Origin: Dietzia sp. B32
Lineage (GTDB): Bacteria > Actinomycetota > Actinomycetes > Mycobacteriales > Mycobacteriaceae
Length of the DNA stretch: 64,000 nt
NCBI RefSeq assembly: GCF_024732245.1
Contig: NZ_CP093845.1
Coordinates: 1,550,001-1,614,000, forward strand
Direction: 5' to 3'
Notes under the pieces: generated by a model
What the model was told of the DNA's origin: nothing
The model's input: the letters and a program-made list of their open reading frames with translations, nothing else
Databases searched by the model: none
Made by a program: the position numbers and the translations under genes
Part shown: positions 1 to 7,344 of the stretch, piece after piece
Numbering within the stretch: position 1 is the first letter of the stretch
Layout: every line of letters starts with the position of its first letter

Positions 1-1
1 G

Positions 2-673
2 CTCTCCGGGTGCGCCCTGTGGCCGGGGGGCGTCGACGACGCCGACGAGCCCACCCGTGAGCAGCCCGGGCCCACCCTGGCCGCCGGTCCCCCACCCGCC
101 GACTGGCAGGACGTGCGCAGTCCCACCGGGCTCGTGTACTCGGTTCCGCCCGGGTGGGAGGTCGGGGATCCCCTCGGCGGCGACACCGAGGGCGGTGATC
201 CCGGGTCCGACTGGGGCTCGGGGTACGTCACCACCGCCAACGCGATCGCCGACCGGGGCTACTGCCGACTCGGGGGCCTGAGCTTCCGGACGCTGGCCGG
301 CATCAGCGCGACGGTCCTGCCCGGTGAGGCGCGTGAGCAGGCCGAGTCCGCGTCCCGCGCCATGGCGGACTCGATCGACCGGCGGTTCACCGAGGCCGGT
401 GCCGACGTCCCCGTCCCCGAGGCCCGCAGCATCGGAGTCTCGGGGGTGCCCGCCTGGTACGTGTCACTGCGGGGAGAGGTTCGGCCGCCACGCAACGCCT
501 GCACGCCTCCGACCATCCGCTTCGACACCGTCGCGGTGTCCACACGGGGGCCGGACGGCGCACCCGCCTCCATCGTGTTCGTCCTGATGTCCGACGAGGG
601 AGAACCCGGCGTCCAGCCGACCGAGACGGTCGACGCCGTGGTGGCGTCGTTGCGCTACGAGAACTCCGTGTGA
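2..673 (+). CDS. Secreted lipoprotein of unknown function, 5' end cut off by the window
   Basis: The open frame runs in from the window edge, so the true start lies upstream. The first residues visible are LSGC, a good lipobox whose Cys (codon at 11-13) would be the lipidated residue, so only most of the signal peptide is missing. After a Pro/Asp/Glu-rich linker comes a folded domain beginning near the words VPPGWEV, with three later cysteines. I do not recognise the family; short actinobacterial surface lipoproteins often start their globular part this way. It ends just before a convergent gene, 20 nt away. The role is unknown; the cell-envelope location is a reasonable inference from the lipobox. 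Confidence 0.75.
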   Translation, partial: LSGCALWPGGVDDADEPTREQPGPTLAAGPPPADWQDVRSPTGLVYSVPPGWEVGDPLGGDTEGGDPGSDWGSGYVTTANAIADRGYCRLGGLSFRTLAGISATVLPGEAREQAESASRAMADSIDRRFTEAGADVPVPEARSIGVSGVPAWYVSLRGEVRPPRNACTPPTIRFDTVAVSTRGPDGAPASIVFVLMSDEGEPGVQPTETVDAVVASLRYENSV

Positions 674-693
674 CGTCGGCTCGGCCGTCGGCG

Positions 694-1437
694 TCAGGCC
701 GCGGTCGCCCTGCCCCTGTCGCCCGTGCCGTCCGCCGCGGGACTCGCGTCTCCGTCCGAGGCCGGGGCGTCTCCCGCGAGACACCCCGCCCAGTTCTGGT
801 CGCACCGCGCCCACGCCCACCCGGCATCTGCGGCGGTATCGGCAGCATCCACCGGGACGGCCAGCCGGTATCGGGGGACGTCCGGTCCGTCCGATGCCTC
901 GATCAGCAGGGTCCGACCGGAGCGTTCATAGCGGAACCAACGCTCGTCGTCGACCCCGAGCTCCAGCCGGTCGCCGTCGATCATCAACTTGCCGATGAGC
1001 TGGGACAGGAGTTCACGGGTGACCCACGGCAGGGTCCCGCGCGGCCGTCCGCGGACCGCGTGGTCCGCGATCCCCGCACCCGTCATCGCGGGTCGACGGT
1101 GGACGTCGATGTCGATGCGCTCCCGCGGGTCGGCCACCAGTCCCAGCTCGGGCGACGTGACGCGGAGCTGGCGCGGCGCGGCGAAGCGCATGACGGCGTT
1201 GACCACGAGTGGGCGCGTGATGACCTCGGGCCGGATGACGACGCCGACGCCCTCGATCTCCGGTCGCGAGCACAGAGCACCGGTCTCGCCGATCGCCTCG
1301 GCCTCCGGGAACCGCTCGGACACCTCGTCCCGCAGGGCCTCGAGGTCCGCCCGCACGTGCGCCGGCAGCTCGTCGAGGCTCGCGAGCTCACGAAACTCCC
1401 CCTCGGTCGGGGTGACGACGATCACAAAGCTACTCAT
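694..1437 (-). CDS. Hypothetical protein (247 aa), leaderless start
   Basis: The protein is soluble with no signal peptide or membrane segment and no motif I recognise. Its last 40 residues are a low-complexity Ala/Asp/Gly tail. I start it at MSSFVIVV rather than at a Met six codons upstream because a -10-like TATGGT lies 6 nt before this ATG, which is how many genes in this window begin. The sequence just upstream holds two direct copies of TGAACGGA. It is divergent from the M20 peptidase gene with about 80 bp between starts and convergent with the lipoprotein gene. Function is unknown. Confidence 0.65.
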   Translation of the reverse strand: MSSFVIVVTPTEGEFRELASLDELPAHVRADLEALRDEVSERFPEAEAIGETGALCSRPEIEGVGVVIRPEVITRPLVVNAVMRFAAPRQLRVTSPELGLVADPRERIDIDVHRRPAMTGAGIADHAVRGRPRGTLPWVTRELLSQLIGKLMIDGDRLELGVDDERWFRYERSGRTLLIEASDGPDVPRYRLAVPVDAADTAADAGWAWARCDQNWAGCLAGDAPASDGDASPAADGTGDRGRATAA

Positions 1438-1516
1438 GTCCCCACCATACTTCATGCTCCGTTCACTTTCCGTTCATGTTGCGATTCGTGTCGGACGCGC
1501 GAACTACTCTGGGTGC

Positions 1517-2953
1517 ATGGCCGTCTCCCCCGCGTTCGCCGATGCCCACCCCGACCTCGCCCCGCTCGCCGCCGCGGTCGCCGCCCAGCTCGACCGGGCC
1601 CGCTCCGACCTGGCCGACCTCGTGACCCTGCCGTCGGTGCACGGTGCCGAGCCGGAGGCCTGCGCACAGGCCTGTGAGCTGGTCCGCGCGCTGCTCGCGG
1701 ACCTACCGATCCCCGGCCTCGGACCCGAGTCCGTCGAGGTGATCGAGACATCCGACGGGTCGCGCGCGGTGTTCGCCCACCGCCCGGCCGCGCCCGGCCG
1801 ACCGACGGTGCTGCTGTACAGCCATTACGACGTCCAGCCGTCGGGGGACCCCGGCGAGTGGACGTCCTCCCCCTGGGAGCTGACCGACCGCGACGGCCGG
1901 TGGTACGGCCGGGGGGCCGCGGACTGCAAGGGCAACCTCGTCGTCCACCTCGCCGCTCTGCGCGCCCTCGCCGCGATGGGTGACGACGACGAGGGCGGCG
2001 CCCCCGGGCCGGACCCGCTGGACGGCCTGGGGATCCGACTCGTCGTGGAGGGCTCCGAGGAGACCGGCGGAGGGGGGTTGGACGATCTCGTGGCCGATCG
2101 GCCCGACCTGGTGGCGGCGGACGCGATCCTCATCGCCGATTCCGGGAACGTCTCGGTCGGCACCCCCACGCTCACGACCAGCCTCCGGGGGATCGCGAAC
2201 GTCGTCGTCGTCGTCGACACCATGGAGGCCGGGGTCCACTCCGGACAGTTCGGGGGCGCGGCGCCGGATGCGCTGGCCGCCCTCATCTCGATCCTGTCCT
2301 CGATGCGCGACCCCCACTCCGGCGCCACGACCGTCGACGGCCTGGACTTCTCCGGCGAGTGGGACGGGCAGGCCTATCCCGAGGAGACCTTCCGCGGCGA
2401 CGCCGGGGTCCTCGAGGGGGTCGGGGTCTCGACGGCGGCACCGCTCGCGGACCTGGTGTGGTCCCGCCCCGCGGTGACCGTGCTGGGCATCGACTGCCCT
2501 CCGGTCGAGGGCGCGATCGCCGCGGTCCAGCCGCGGGCCCGCGCCCTGGTCAACCTGCGGGTGCCGCCGGGGATGGAACCGGAGGACGCGCAGCAGTTGC
2601 TGGTCGAGCACATCGAGCGGAGGCGCCCGTGGAACGCCCGGGTGACCGTCGAGAAGGAGACCGTCGGCCACCCGTTCCGCTCGGTCCCGGCCGGCGGCTC
2701 GGACCCGGTGCACGACCTGCTCTCGCAGTGCCTGGCGCAGGCCTACGGCGCGGATGAGGTCGCCGTGGTGGGCTCCGGCGGATCGATCCCGCTGTGCACA
2801 GCGCTGCAGCGGGCGCATCCCGACGCGAGCATCGCATTGTTCGGCGTCGAGGACCCCGCGGCCGCGATCCACTCCCCCGACGAGAGCGTCGATCCGCGGG
2901 AGATCGAGCGCATCGCACTGGCGGAGGCGGCGTTCCTGCAGCGCTACCGCTGA
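1517..2953 (+). CDS. M20/M28-type metallopeptidase (dipeptidase/deacylase)
   Basis: This 478-residue protein is a zinc-dependent M20-family peptidase, of the kind that hydrolyses dipeptides or N-acyl amino acids in the cytoplasm. The metal-binding and catalytic signature is clear: HYD (His103, Asp105), the bridging Asp136 in GRGAADCKG, and the Glu181-Glu182 pair in VEGSEETGG. A central dimerisation domain follows and the C-terminal HSPDE supplies the last metal-ligand His. The start is placed at MAVSPAF because TACTCT (1505-1510) sits 6 nt upstream, suggesting a leaderless transcript; longer upstream reading is antisense to the neighbouring gene. Substrate cannot be read from sequence. Confidence 0.9.
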   Translation: MAVSPAFADAHPDLAPLAAAVAAQLDRARSDLADLVTLPSVHGAEPEACAQACELVRALLADLPIPGLGPESVEVIETSDGSRAVFAHRPAAPGRPTVLLYSHYDVQPSGDPGEWTSSPWELTDRDGRWYGRGAADCKGNLVVHLAALRALAAMGDDDEGGAPGPDPLDGLGIRLVVEGSEETGGGGLDDLVADRPDLVAADAILIADSGNVSVGTPTLTTSLRGIANVVVVVDTMEAGVHSGQFGGAAPDALAALISILSSMRDPHSGATTVDGLDFSGEWDGQAYPEETFRGDAGVLEGVGVSTAAPLADLVWSRPAVTVLGIDCPPVEGAIAAVQPRARALVNLRVPPGMEPEDAQQLLVEHIERRRPWNARVTVEKETVGHPFRSVPAGGSDPVHDLLSQCLAQAYGADEVAVVGSGGSIPLCTALQRAHPDASIALFGVEDPAAAIHSPDESVDPREIERIALAEAAFLQRYR

Positions 2954-3040
2954 GACCGACCGGTAACAGTGTGACGGGAAGAGCCGATAATGGCTCCAGT
3001 GGCGGCAGTCGATCCGCGCCGCCAGTGAGAAGGAGCTGCC

Positions 3041-4219
3041 ATGTCCGTGCCCGCACTCGCCCACCGCGCAGGCCGCGCCCTCCTCGCGACCGCTGCCGCC
3101 GCCGCACTGACGGTGGGGCTGCTCCCCGCACCGGCGCAGGCGCAGGCGCTACCGGGATCGATCAGCCCGGAGCAGATCGCCAACGGCGCTCTCGGCGCGG
3201 TCTCGCCGGAGAGCCTCAGCCAGCTCCTCTACCTCGGCAACCTGCCGGGCTCGTCCGGGTCCTCGATGATGGGCATCGCCAACCGACTCGGTTTTTCCCC
3301 CAACATGTTCGCCGGCCCACCGCCGCCGGCACCGCAACCCAACCCGAACATCACCGAGACCCGTGTCGTGCGCAAGGACGTCGACGGTCGCTACGAACGG
3401 TGGCTCATCGACTCGGCCGACATGAAGCGCGGGATCACGGTCGAGGTCCACCGCGCGCCCGACGGCAACCGCAACGCGCCGTTCCTGTACCTCCTCGACG
3501 GCGTCGGCTCCGAACTCCCGAGCGGCTTCATGCAGTGGGGCGCGGCCGAGCAGTTCCGCGACGAGAACGTCAACCTCGTCATCCCGACCGGCGGCCAGGG
3601 GTCGATGTGGGCGGACTGGAACGAGCCCGACCCGGTGCTGGGCATCAGCAAGTGGGAGGCCTTCATCACCCGCGACCTGCCCGCCCTGATCGAGCCCCAG
3701 GTCAGCACCAGTCGCAGCCGCGCGATCGGCGGCATCTCGATGGGCGCCGGAGCGGCCGTGACCATCGCGACGCGCCACCCCGATCTCTACCGGGCCGTGT
3801 TCGGCGTCTCGGGCTGCTACTCCACCGACGCGCTCGGCCAGATCCTCACCCGCTACACCGTGGAGAGCCGCGGCGCGACGCTGACCAACATGTGGGGCGA
3901 GCCGGGCAACGCGCAATGGGCGGCCCATGACGCGCTGATCAACGCGGAGCAGTTGCGCGGAAAGGCGATCTACCTCTCGTCCGGCACGGGCGTGGCCAAC
4001 CCGGGCGACTGGGAGGACTACAACGACGACGCCGCCAACTTCGTCGCCGGCATGGCGCTCGAGCAGGCCACCGGGCAGTGCACGCGCGCGGCGGACCGTC
4101 GCCTGCGCGAACTGCGCATCCCGGCAAAGATCGACCACCTGCCCACCGGGCTGCACAACTGGTCCTACTACTCGCGCCAGATCCCCGTCGCCTGGAACGC
4201 CATCCGCGGCGCGCTGTAG
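3041..4219 (+). CDS. Secreted antigen-85-like mycolyltransferase/esterase
   Basis: A 392-residue exported alpha/beta hydrolase of the corynebacterial/mycobacterial mycolyltransferase family, which moves mycolic acids onto trehalose and arabinogalactan outside the membrane. A signal peptide with hydrophobic core and AQAQA cleavage region covers about residues 1-35. The nucleophile is Ser233 in GGISMGAGA, and the C-terminal catalytic His is probably His372 in LHNW. A Pro-rich linker (about 92-102) separates an N-terminal extension from the hydrolase domain. GAAGGAG ahead of the ATG is a good ribosome site. Its presence supports a mycolic-acid-containing host. Which acceptor it uses cannot be told from sequence. 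Confidence 0.85.
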   Translation: MSVPALAHRAGRALLATAAAAALTVGLLPAPAQAQALPGSISPEQIANGALGAVSPESLSQLLYLGNLPGSSGSSMMGIANRLGFSPNMFAGPPPPAPQPNPNITETRVVRKDVDGRYERWLIDSADMKRGITVEVHRAPDGNRNAPFLYLLDGVGSELPSGFMQWGAAEQFRDENVNLVIPTGGQGSMWADWNEPDPVLGISKWEAFITRDLPALIEPQVSTSRSRAIGGISMGAGAAVTIATRHPDLYRAVFGVSGCYSTDALGQILTRYTVESRGATLTNMWGEPGNAQWAAHDALINAEQLRGKAIYLSSGTGVANPGDWEDYNDDAANFVAGMALEQATGQCTRAADRRLRELRIPAKIDHLPTGLHNWSYYSRQIPVAWNAIRGAL

Positions 4220-4269
4220 CCGCGCCGGGGCGCAGGGGGCCCGGTGACGGCCGCGATACGCTCACCTCC

Positions 4270-6501
4270 GTGAACCCCCGCCCGGATCTCGACCTGACCC
4301 TGCGACTGTCCGCGTCCGCTGCCGACTCCCGACGGGGGATCGTCCGCGCGCACCCGGAGGTGATCCTCGCGCTCGGGATGCGGGAGTGGGACGCCATCGA
4401 GATCATCGGCGCCCGCACCACCGGCGCCGTGGTCGCCGCGGCACCCAGGGGCGCTCCGAGCGGGGTTCTGGTGGTCGACGAGGTGGTGGCCGCCAACTGC
4501 GGGCTGGGTGAGGACGCCCGGGTGACCGTGCGGGCCGCACAGGTGACGGGCGCGCAGTCCATCGAGGTCCAGGGCCTCCCGCCGGCCGGCCGCGGCGTCG
4601 CCGAGCGGGTGCTGCGCTCGGCGCTGCTGGGCAAGGTGGTGCGCGTCGGCGACTCGGTCACGCTCATGCCGCGCGACCTCGGCCCCGACTTCCCCACCTC
4701 CGACACCACCCGCACCCTGCGCAACACCATGGGCGCGGCATGGAGCACCGAACTGCTCACCGTCACCGCGACCGTGCCGGACGGGATCGTCTCCATCCAG
4801 CCCACCACCGCGGTGGTGACCGGAGCGGGATCGACGACGAACACGGCCGGCCCGTCCGCTCCCGCCGCCGTGGGATCCCGCGGACCGGGGATGGCCGAAC
4901 CCACCGGTGCGGCCGGCGGTTCGGCCATCACGGCCGTCGCGCGGGAGGACCTCGTGGGCGTCGCCGACCGGGCCGAGGTGTTGGAGCAGTGGCTCTCGCT
5001 CGCGCTGGACCGATCGGAGCTGCTGCGGACGCTGGGCGCGTCGCCGCACCTCGGGGTCCTGGTCGCCGGCCCTCCCGGGGTCGGCAAGGCGACTTTGGTC
5101 CGCTCCGTCGCGGGGGACCGTCGACTCGAGGTGCTCGACGGGCCGTCGGTCGGCGCCCTCGACCCCGCCTCGCGACTGGAGGCGGTCCGTGCAGCCGCCG
5201 AGCGAACCCGGGACGGCGGCGGGATCCTGCTGGTCACCGACATCGACGCGCTGCTCCCCGCCGAGGCCGAGCCCGTGTCCACCCTGGTCCTCGACCGGCT
5301 CCGCTCGGTGGTCGCCACGCCCGGATCGGTGCTGGTGGCGACGTGCGTGCACCCCGAGGCCGCCGACGCGCGGCTGCGCGAGCCCGACGTCTGTGACCGC
5401 GTCCTGGACCTGCCCCTGCCGGACGCGGCCGACCGCGCGGCGCTGCTGGAGGTCATGCTCCGCGACGTCCCCACCGCCACGGTGGACCTCGCGGCCGTCG
5501 CCGACCGCACGCCCGGATACGTCGCCGGCGACCTCCGGGCGCTCACCCGGGAAGCAGCCCTGCGCGCGGCCGGGCGGGCGTCGGGGGACGACGCCACCGC
5601 CCTCTCGTCCGCACGCCTCGAACAGGACGACCTCCTGGGCGCGATCAGTGTGATCCGGCCGCTGTCGAGGTCCGGCACGGAGGAACTGAGCCTGGGGTCC
5701 ATCACCCTCGACGACGTCGGGGACATGGAGGAGGTGCGTCAGGCGCTCACAGAGACCGTGCTCTGGCCGCTGCAGCACCGGGACTCCTTCGAACGGCTGG
5801 GAGTGCAGCCGCCGCGGGGTGTCCTGCTGTACGGCCCGCCGGGCTGCGGCAAGACGTTCGTCGTCCGGGCCCTCGCCTCGAGCGGCCGTCTGACCGTCCA
5901 CATGGTCAAGGGTGCCGAGCTGATGGACAAGTGGGTCGGGTCGTCGGAGAAGGCCGTGCGCGACCTGTTCCGCAAGGCACGTGACTCGGCGCCGTCGCTG
6001 GTGTTCCTCGACGAGATCGACGCCCTGGCCCCGCGCCGGGGCCAGTCCGGCGACTCGGGCGTCGGCGACCGCGTGGTCGCAGCCCTGCTCACCGAACTCG
6101 ACGGCGCGGAGCCCCTGGGCGACGTCGTGATCCTCGGCGCGACCAACCGGCCCGAGCTCATCGACCCCGCCCTGTTGCGTCCGGGGCGGCTCGAGCGGCT
6201 GGTGTTCGTCCCCCCGCCGGACGCCGCGGCCCGCGCCGACATCCTCCGCGCCGCGGGCCGCGACGTCCCGCTGGCCGAGGACGTCGACCTGGCACAGCTC
6301 GCCGCCGACCTGGACGGTTACTCGGCCGCGGACTGCGCGGCGCTTCTGCGGGAGTCCGCACTGACCGCGATGCGACGCGACATCGACGCGGCCGAGGTCA
6401 CCGCCGACGACGTGGCGCGGGCCCGCCGCGCGGTCAAGCCCTCCCTCGACCCGGTACAGGTGGAGGACCTGCGACAGTACGCCGAACGGCGCGAGAGCTG
6501 A
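4270..6501 (+). CDS. CDC48/VCP-type AAA ATPase, two ATPase modules
   Basis: A 743-residue AAA ATPase resembling archaeal VAT/CDC48 and M. tuberculosis Rv0435c. Residues 1-95 match the CDC48 N-domain (RPDLDLTLRLSA, ALGMREWDAIEI). The first ATPase module has Walker A GPPGVGKAT but a degenerate Walker B (VTDIDALLP, no DE pair), so it probably binds ATP without efficient hydrolysis. The second module is intact: GPPGCGKT, LDEIDALAP and the RPELIDPALLRPGRLER second region of homology. It should unfold proteins. The GTG start 51 nt after the preceding gene is chosen because the N-domain begins there; further upstream the frame overlaps the esterase gene. Confidence 0.9.
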   Translation: MNPRPDLDLTLRLSASAADSRRGIVRAHPEVILALGMREWDAIEIIGARTTGAVVAAAPRGAPSGVLVVDEVVAANCGLGEDARVTVRAAQVTGAQSIEVQGLPPAGRGVAERVLRSALLGKVVRVGDSVTLMPRDLGPDFPTSDTTRTLRNTMGAAWSTELLTVTATVPDGIVSIQPTTAVVTGAGSTTNTAGPSAPAAVGSRGPGMAEPTGAAGGSAITAVAREDLVGVADRAEVLEQWLSLALDRSELLRTLGASPHLGVLVAGPPGVGKATLVRSVAGDRRLEVLDGPSVGALDPASRLEAVRAAAERTRDGGGILLVTDIDALLPAEAEPVSTLVLDRLRSVVATPGSVLVATCVHPEAADARLREPDVCDRVLDLPLPDAADRAALLEVMLRDVPTATVDLAAVADRTPGYVAGDLRALTREAALRAAGRASGDDATALSSARLEQDDLLGAISVIRPLSRSGTEELSLGSITLDDVGDMEEVRQALTETVLWPLQHRDSFERLGVQPPRGVLLYGPPGCGKTFVVRALASSGRLTVHMVKGAELMDKWVGSSEKAVRDLFRKARDSAPSLVFLDEIDALAPRRGQSGDSGVGDRVVAALLTELDGAEPLGDVVILGATNRPELIDPALLRPGRLERLVFVPPPDAAARADILRAAGRDVPLAEDVDLAQLAADLDGYSAADCAALLRESALTAMRRDIDAAEVTADDVARARRAVKPSLDPVQVEDLRQYAERRES

Positions 6502-6512
6502 GGGTCATGGGC

Positions 6513-6542
6513 TTGCCGTGGTCCACAGCGGCCACCTACAGT
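6513..6542 (+). promoter_or_regulatory. Promoter of the LeuA-domain leader transcript
   Basis: TTGCCG (6513-6518) and TACAGT (6537-6542) are separated by 18 nt and resemble -35 and -10 elements. Transcription would begin near 6549-6550, immediately before the ATG of the leader peptide at 6551, making the leader peptide's message leaderless. Confidence 0.5.
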
Positions 6543-6550
6543 GTGTAGCC

Positions 6551-6592
6551 ATGCGGAAGATTCTCGTAGTAACCGGACGTAACGGGGCCTGA
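6551..6592 (+). CDS. Leader peptide with Ile-Leu-Val-Val codons (branched-chain amino acid attenuator)
   Basis: A 13-codon frame reads MRKILVVTGRNGA and stops at TGA. Four consecutive branched-chain codons (ATT CTC GTA GTA, 6560-6571) in such a short frame are the classic mark of an attenuation leader. It sits between a good promoter and a gene related to the regulatory domain of 2-isopropylmalate synthase. The ATG is 1-2 nt from the predicted transcription start, so it is probably translated from a leaderless mRNA. Two hairpins follow. Attenuators ahead of leuA and ilv genes are known in actinobacteria; this one in front of a domain-only protein is inferred from sequence alone. Confidence 0.7.
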   Translation: MRKILVVTGRNGA

Positions 6593-6656
6593 CAGACCGG
6601 CACCCCCGTTGCGTGGTTACTCCTTCTCGTCGGTCACCGCACCGACGTACGAGAAG
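6568..6656 (+). promoter_or_regulatory. Attenuator-like hairpins between leader peptide and LeuA-domain gene
   Basis: Hairpin A pairs 6568-6587 with 6604-6621 (AGTAACC with GGTTACT, ACG with CGT, AACGGGG with CCCCGTT) and overlaps the end of the leader peptide. Hairpin B pairs 6623-6634 with 6641-6646 and 6651-6656 (12 bp with a 4-nt bulge) and buries GAGAAG, the likely ribosome site of the next gene. An alternative 8-bp pairing joins the Ile-Leu-Val codons (6561-6568) to 6648-6655. No U-run follows hairpin B, so control of translation looks more likely than transcription termination. The direction of switching is not resolved. Confidence 0.55.
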
Positions 6657-6666
6657 CGAGAACACC

Positions 6667-7212
6667 ATGTATCCCACCGCGAATCCCCCTCTCGGCCACC
6701 GTGCCACCTCCGCCACACCCACGTGTCCCTTCGCCGAGCGATTCGGCCGTCGACTGCCGCGCGGGTTCGCCGCCGAGGCCGCGGGGCTGGACTGGCGCAC
6801 GCTGGTCGACACCTACGCCCCGTCGTCCGACCACTTCCATCTCGCGGACCTCTCCCGCCGCCCGCTGGGCCGGGGCATCACCGCGTACGAGGCGATCCTG
6901 GCCACCCGCGCGCCGGGGGACGCACCCGGGGAGTTCACAGCCCACCGCCTGACCACCGAATCCTGTGGTGACCTCACCGCGATGTCCGACATGCTGGGGC
7001 GGGTCGGCGCACGCACGGAGATCGAGCGGTTCCACCAGTACGAGGGCCACCGGTACGGGGACCACTCGTTCGGGGACACCGAGTCGTGGTGCACCATCCT
7101 GCGGGCCGGCTGCGGGCGGCGCGAGACGTGGGCCCTCGGGTTCGGCCAGACCTCCTCCGAGGCCTCCATCGCCGCACTCCTCAGCGCCGCTACCCGCCTT
7201 CACCTGCGCTGA
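6667..7212 (+). CDS. Stand-alone LeuA regulatory-domain-like protein
   Basis: This 181-residue protein lacks any catalytic TIM barrel. Its second half (ESCGDLTAMSDMLGR, then ERFHQYEG, then a region ending GCGRRETWALGFGQ and SEASIAALLSAATRL) follows the order of conserved blocks in the C-terminal leucine-binding (dimerisation) domain of 2-isopropylmalate synthase: GPIAAF, the YHEHAL-like strand, GGRTVWGVGID and ASLKAVVSAVNR. The start MYPTANPP is chosen because the upstream leader peptide and hairpins occupy the space before it. A leader peptide rich in Ile/Leu/Val codons precedes it, which independently ties it to branched-chain amino acids. It may be an accessory sensor or a diverged acyl-transfer relative; no function is proven. 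Confidence 0.65.
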   Translation: MYPTANPPLGHRATSATPTCPFAERFGRRLPRGFAAEAAGLDWRTLVDTYAPSSDHFHLADLSRRPLGRGITAYEAILATRAPGDAPGEFTAHRLTTESCGDLTAMSDMLGRVGARTEIERFHQYEGHRYGDHSFGDTESWCTILRAGCGRRETWALGFGQTSSEASIAALLSAATRLHLR

Positions 7213-7278
7213 AGGTGGTCCGGAAACACTGTTCTGTAAAGTGATACCCGAAACCACGCCCCGGTCGACCACCGGCTT

Positions 7279-7297
7279 CCCGCCGTCTCGCGGCGGG
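7279..7297 (+). promoter_or_regulatory. GC hairpin in the mrp leader
   Basis: CCCGCCG and CGGCGGG form a perfect 7-bp stem with a 5-nt loop, 48 nt before the mrpA start. There is no T-run, so it may be an mRNA stability or translation element, or leftover sequence. AT-richer TAAAGTGATAC (about 7237-7247) upstream is a possible -10 region. Confidence 0.3.
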
Positions 7298-7344
7298 TGC
7301 GTCCGCATGTCGTCGTCCGTTCGACGCAAGGAGAGGAGCCGCCG

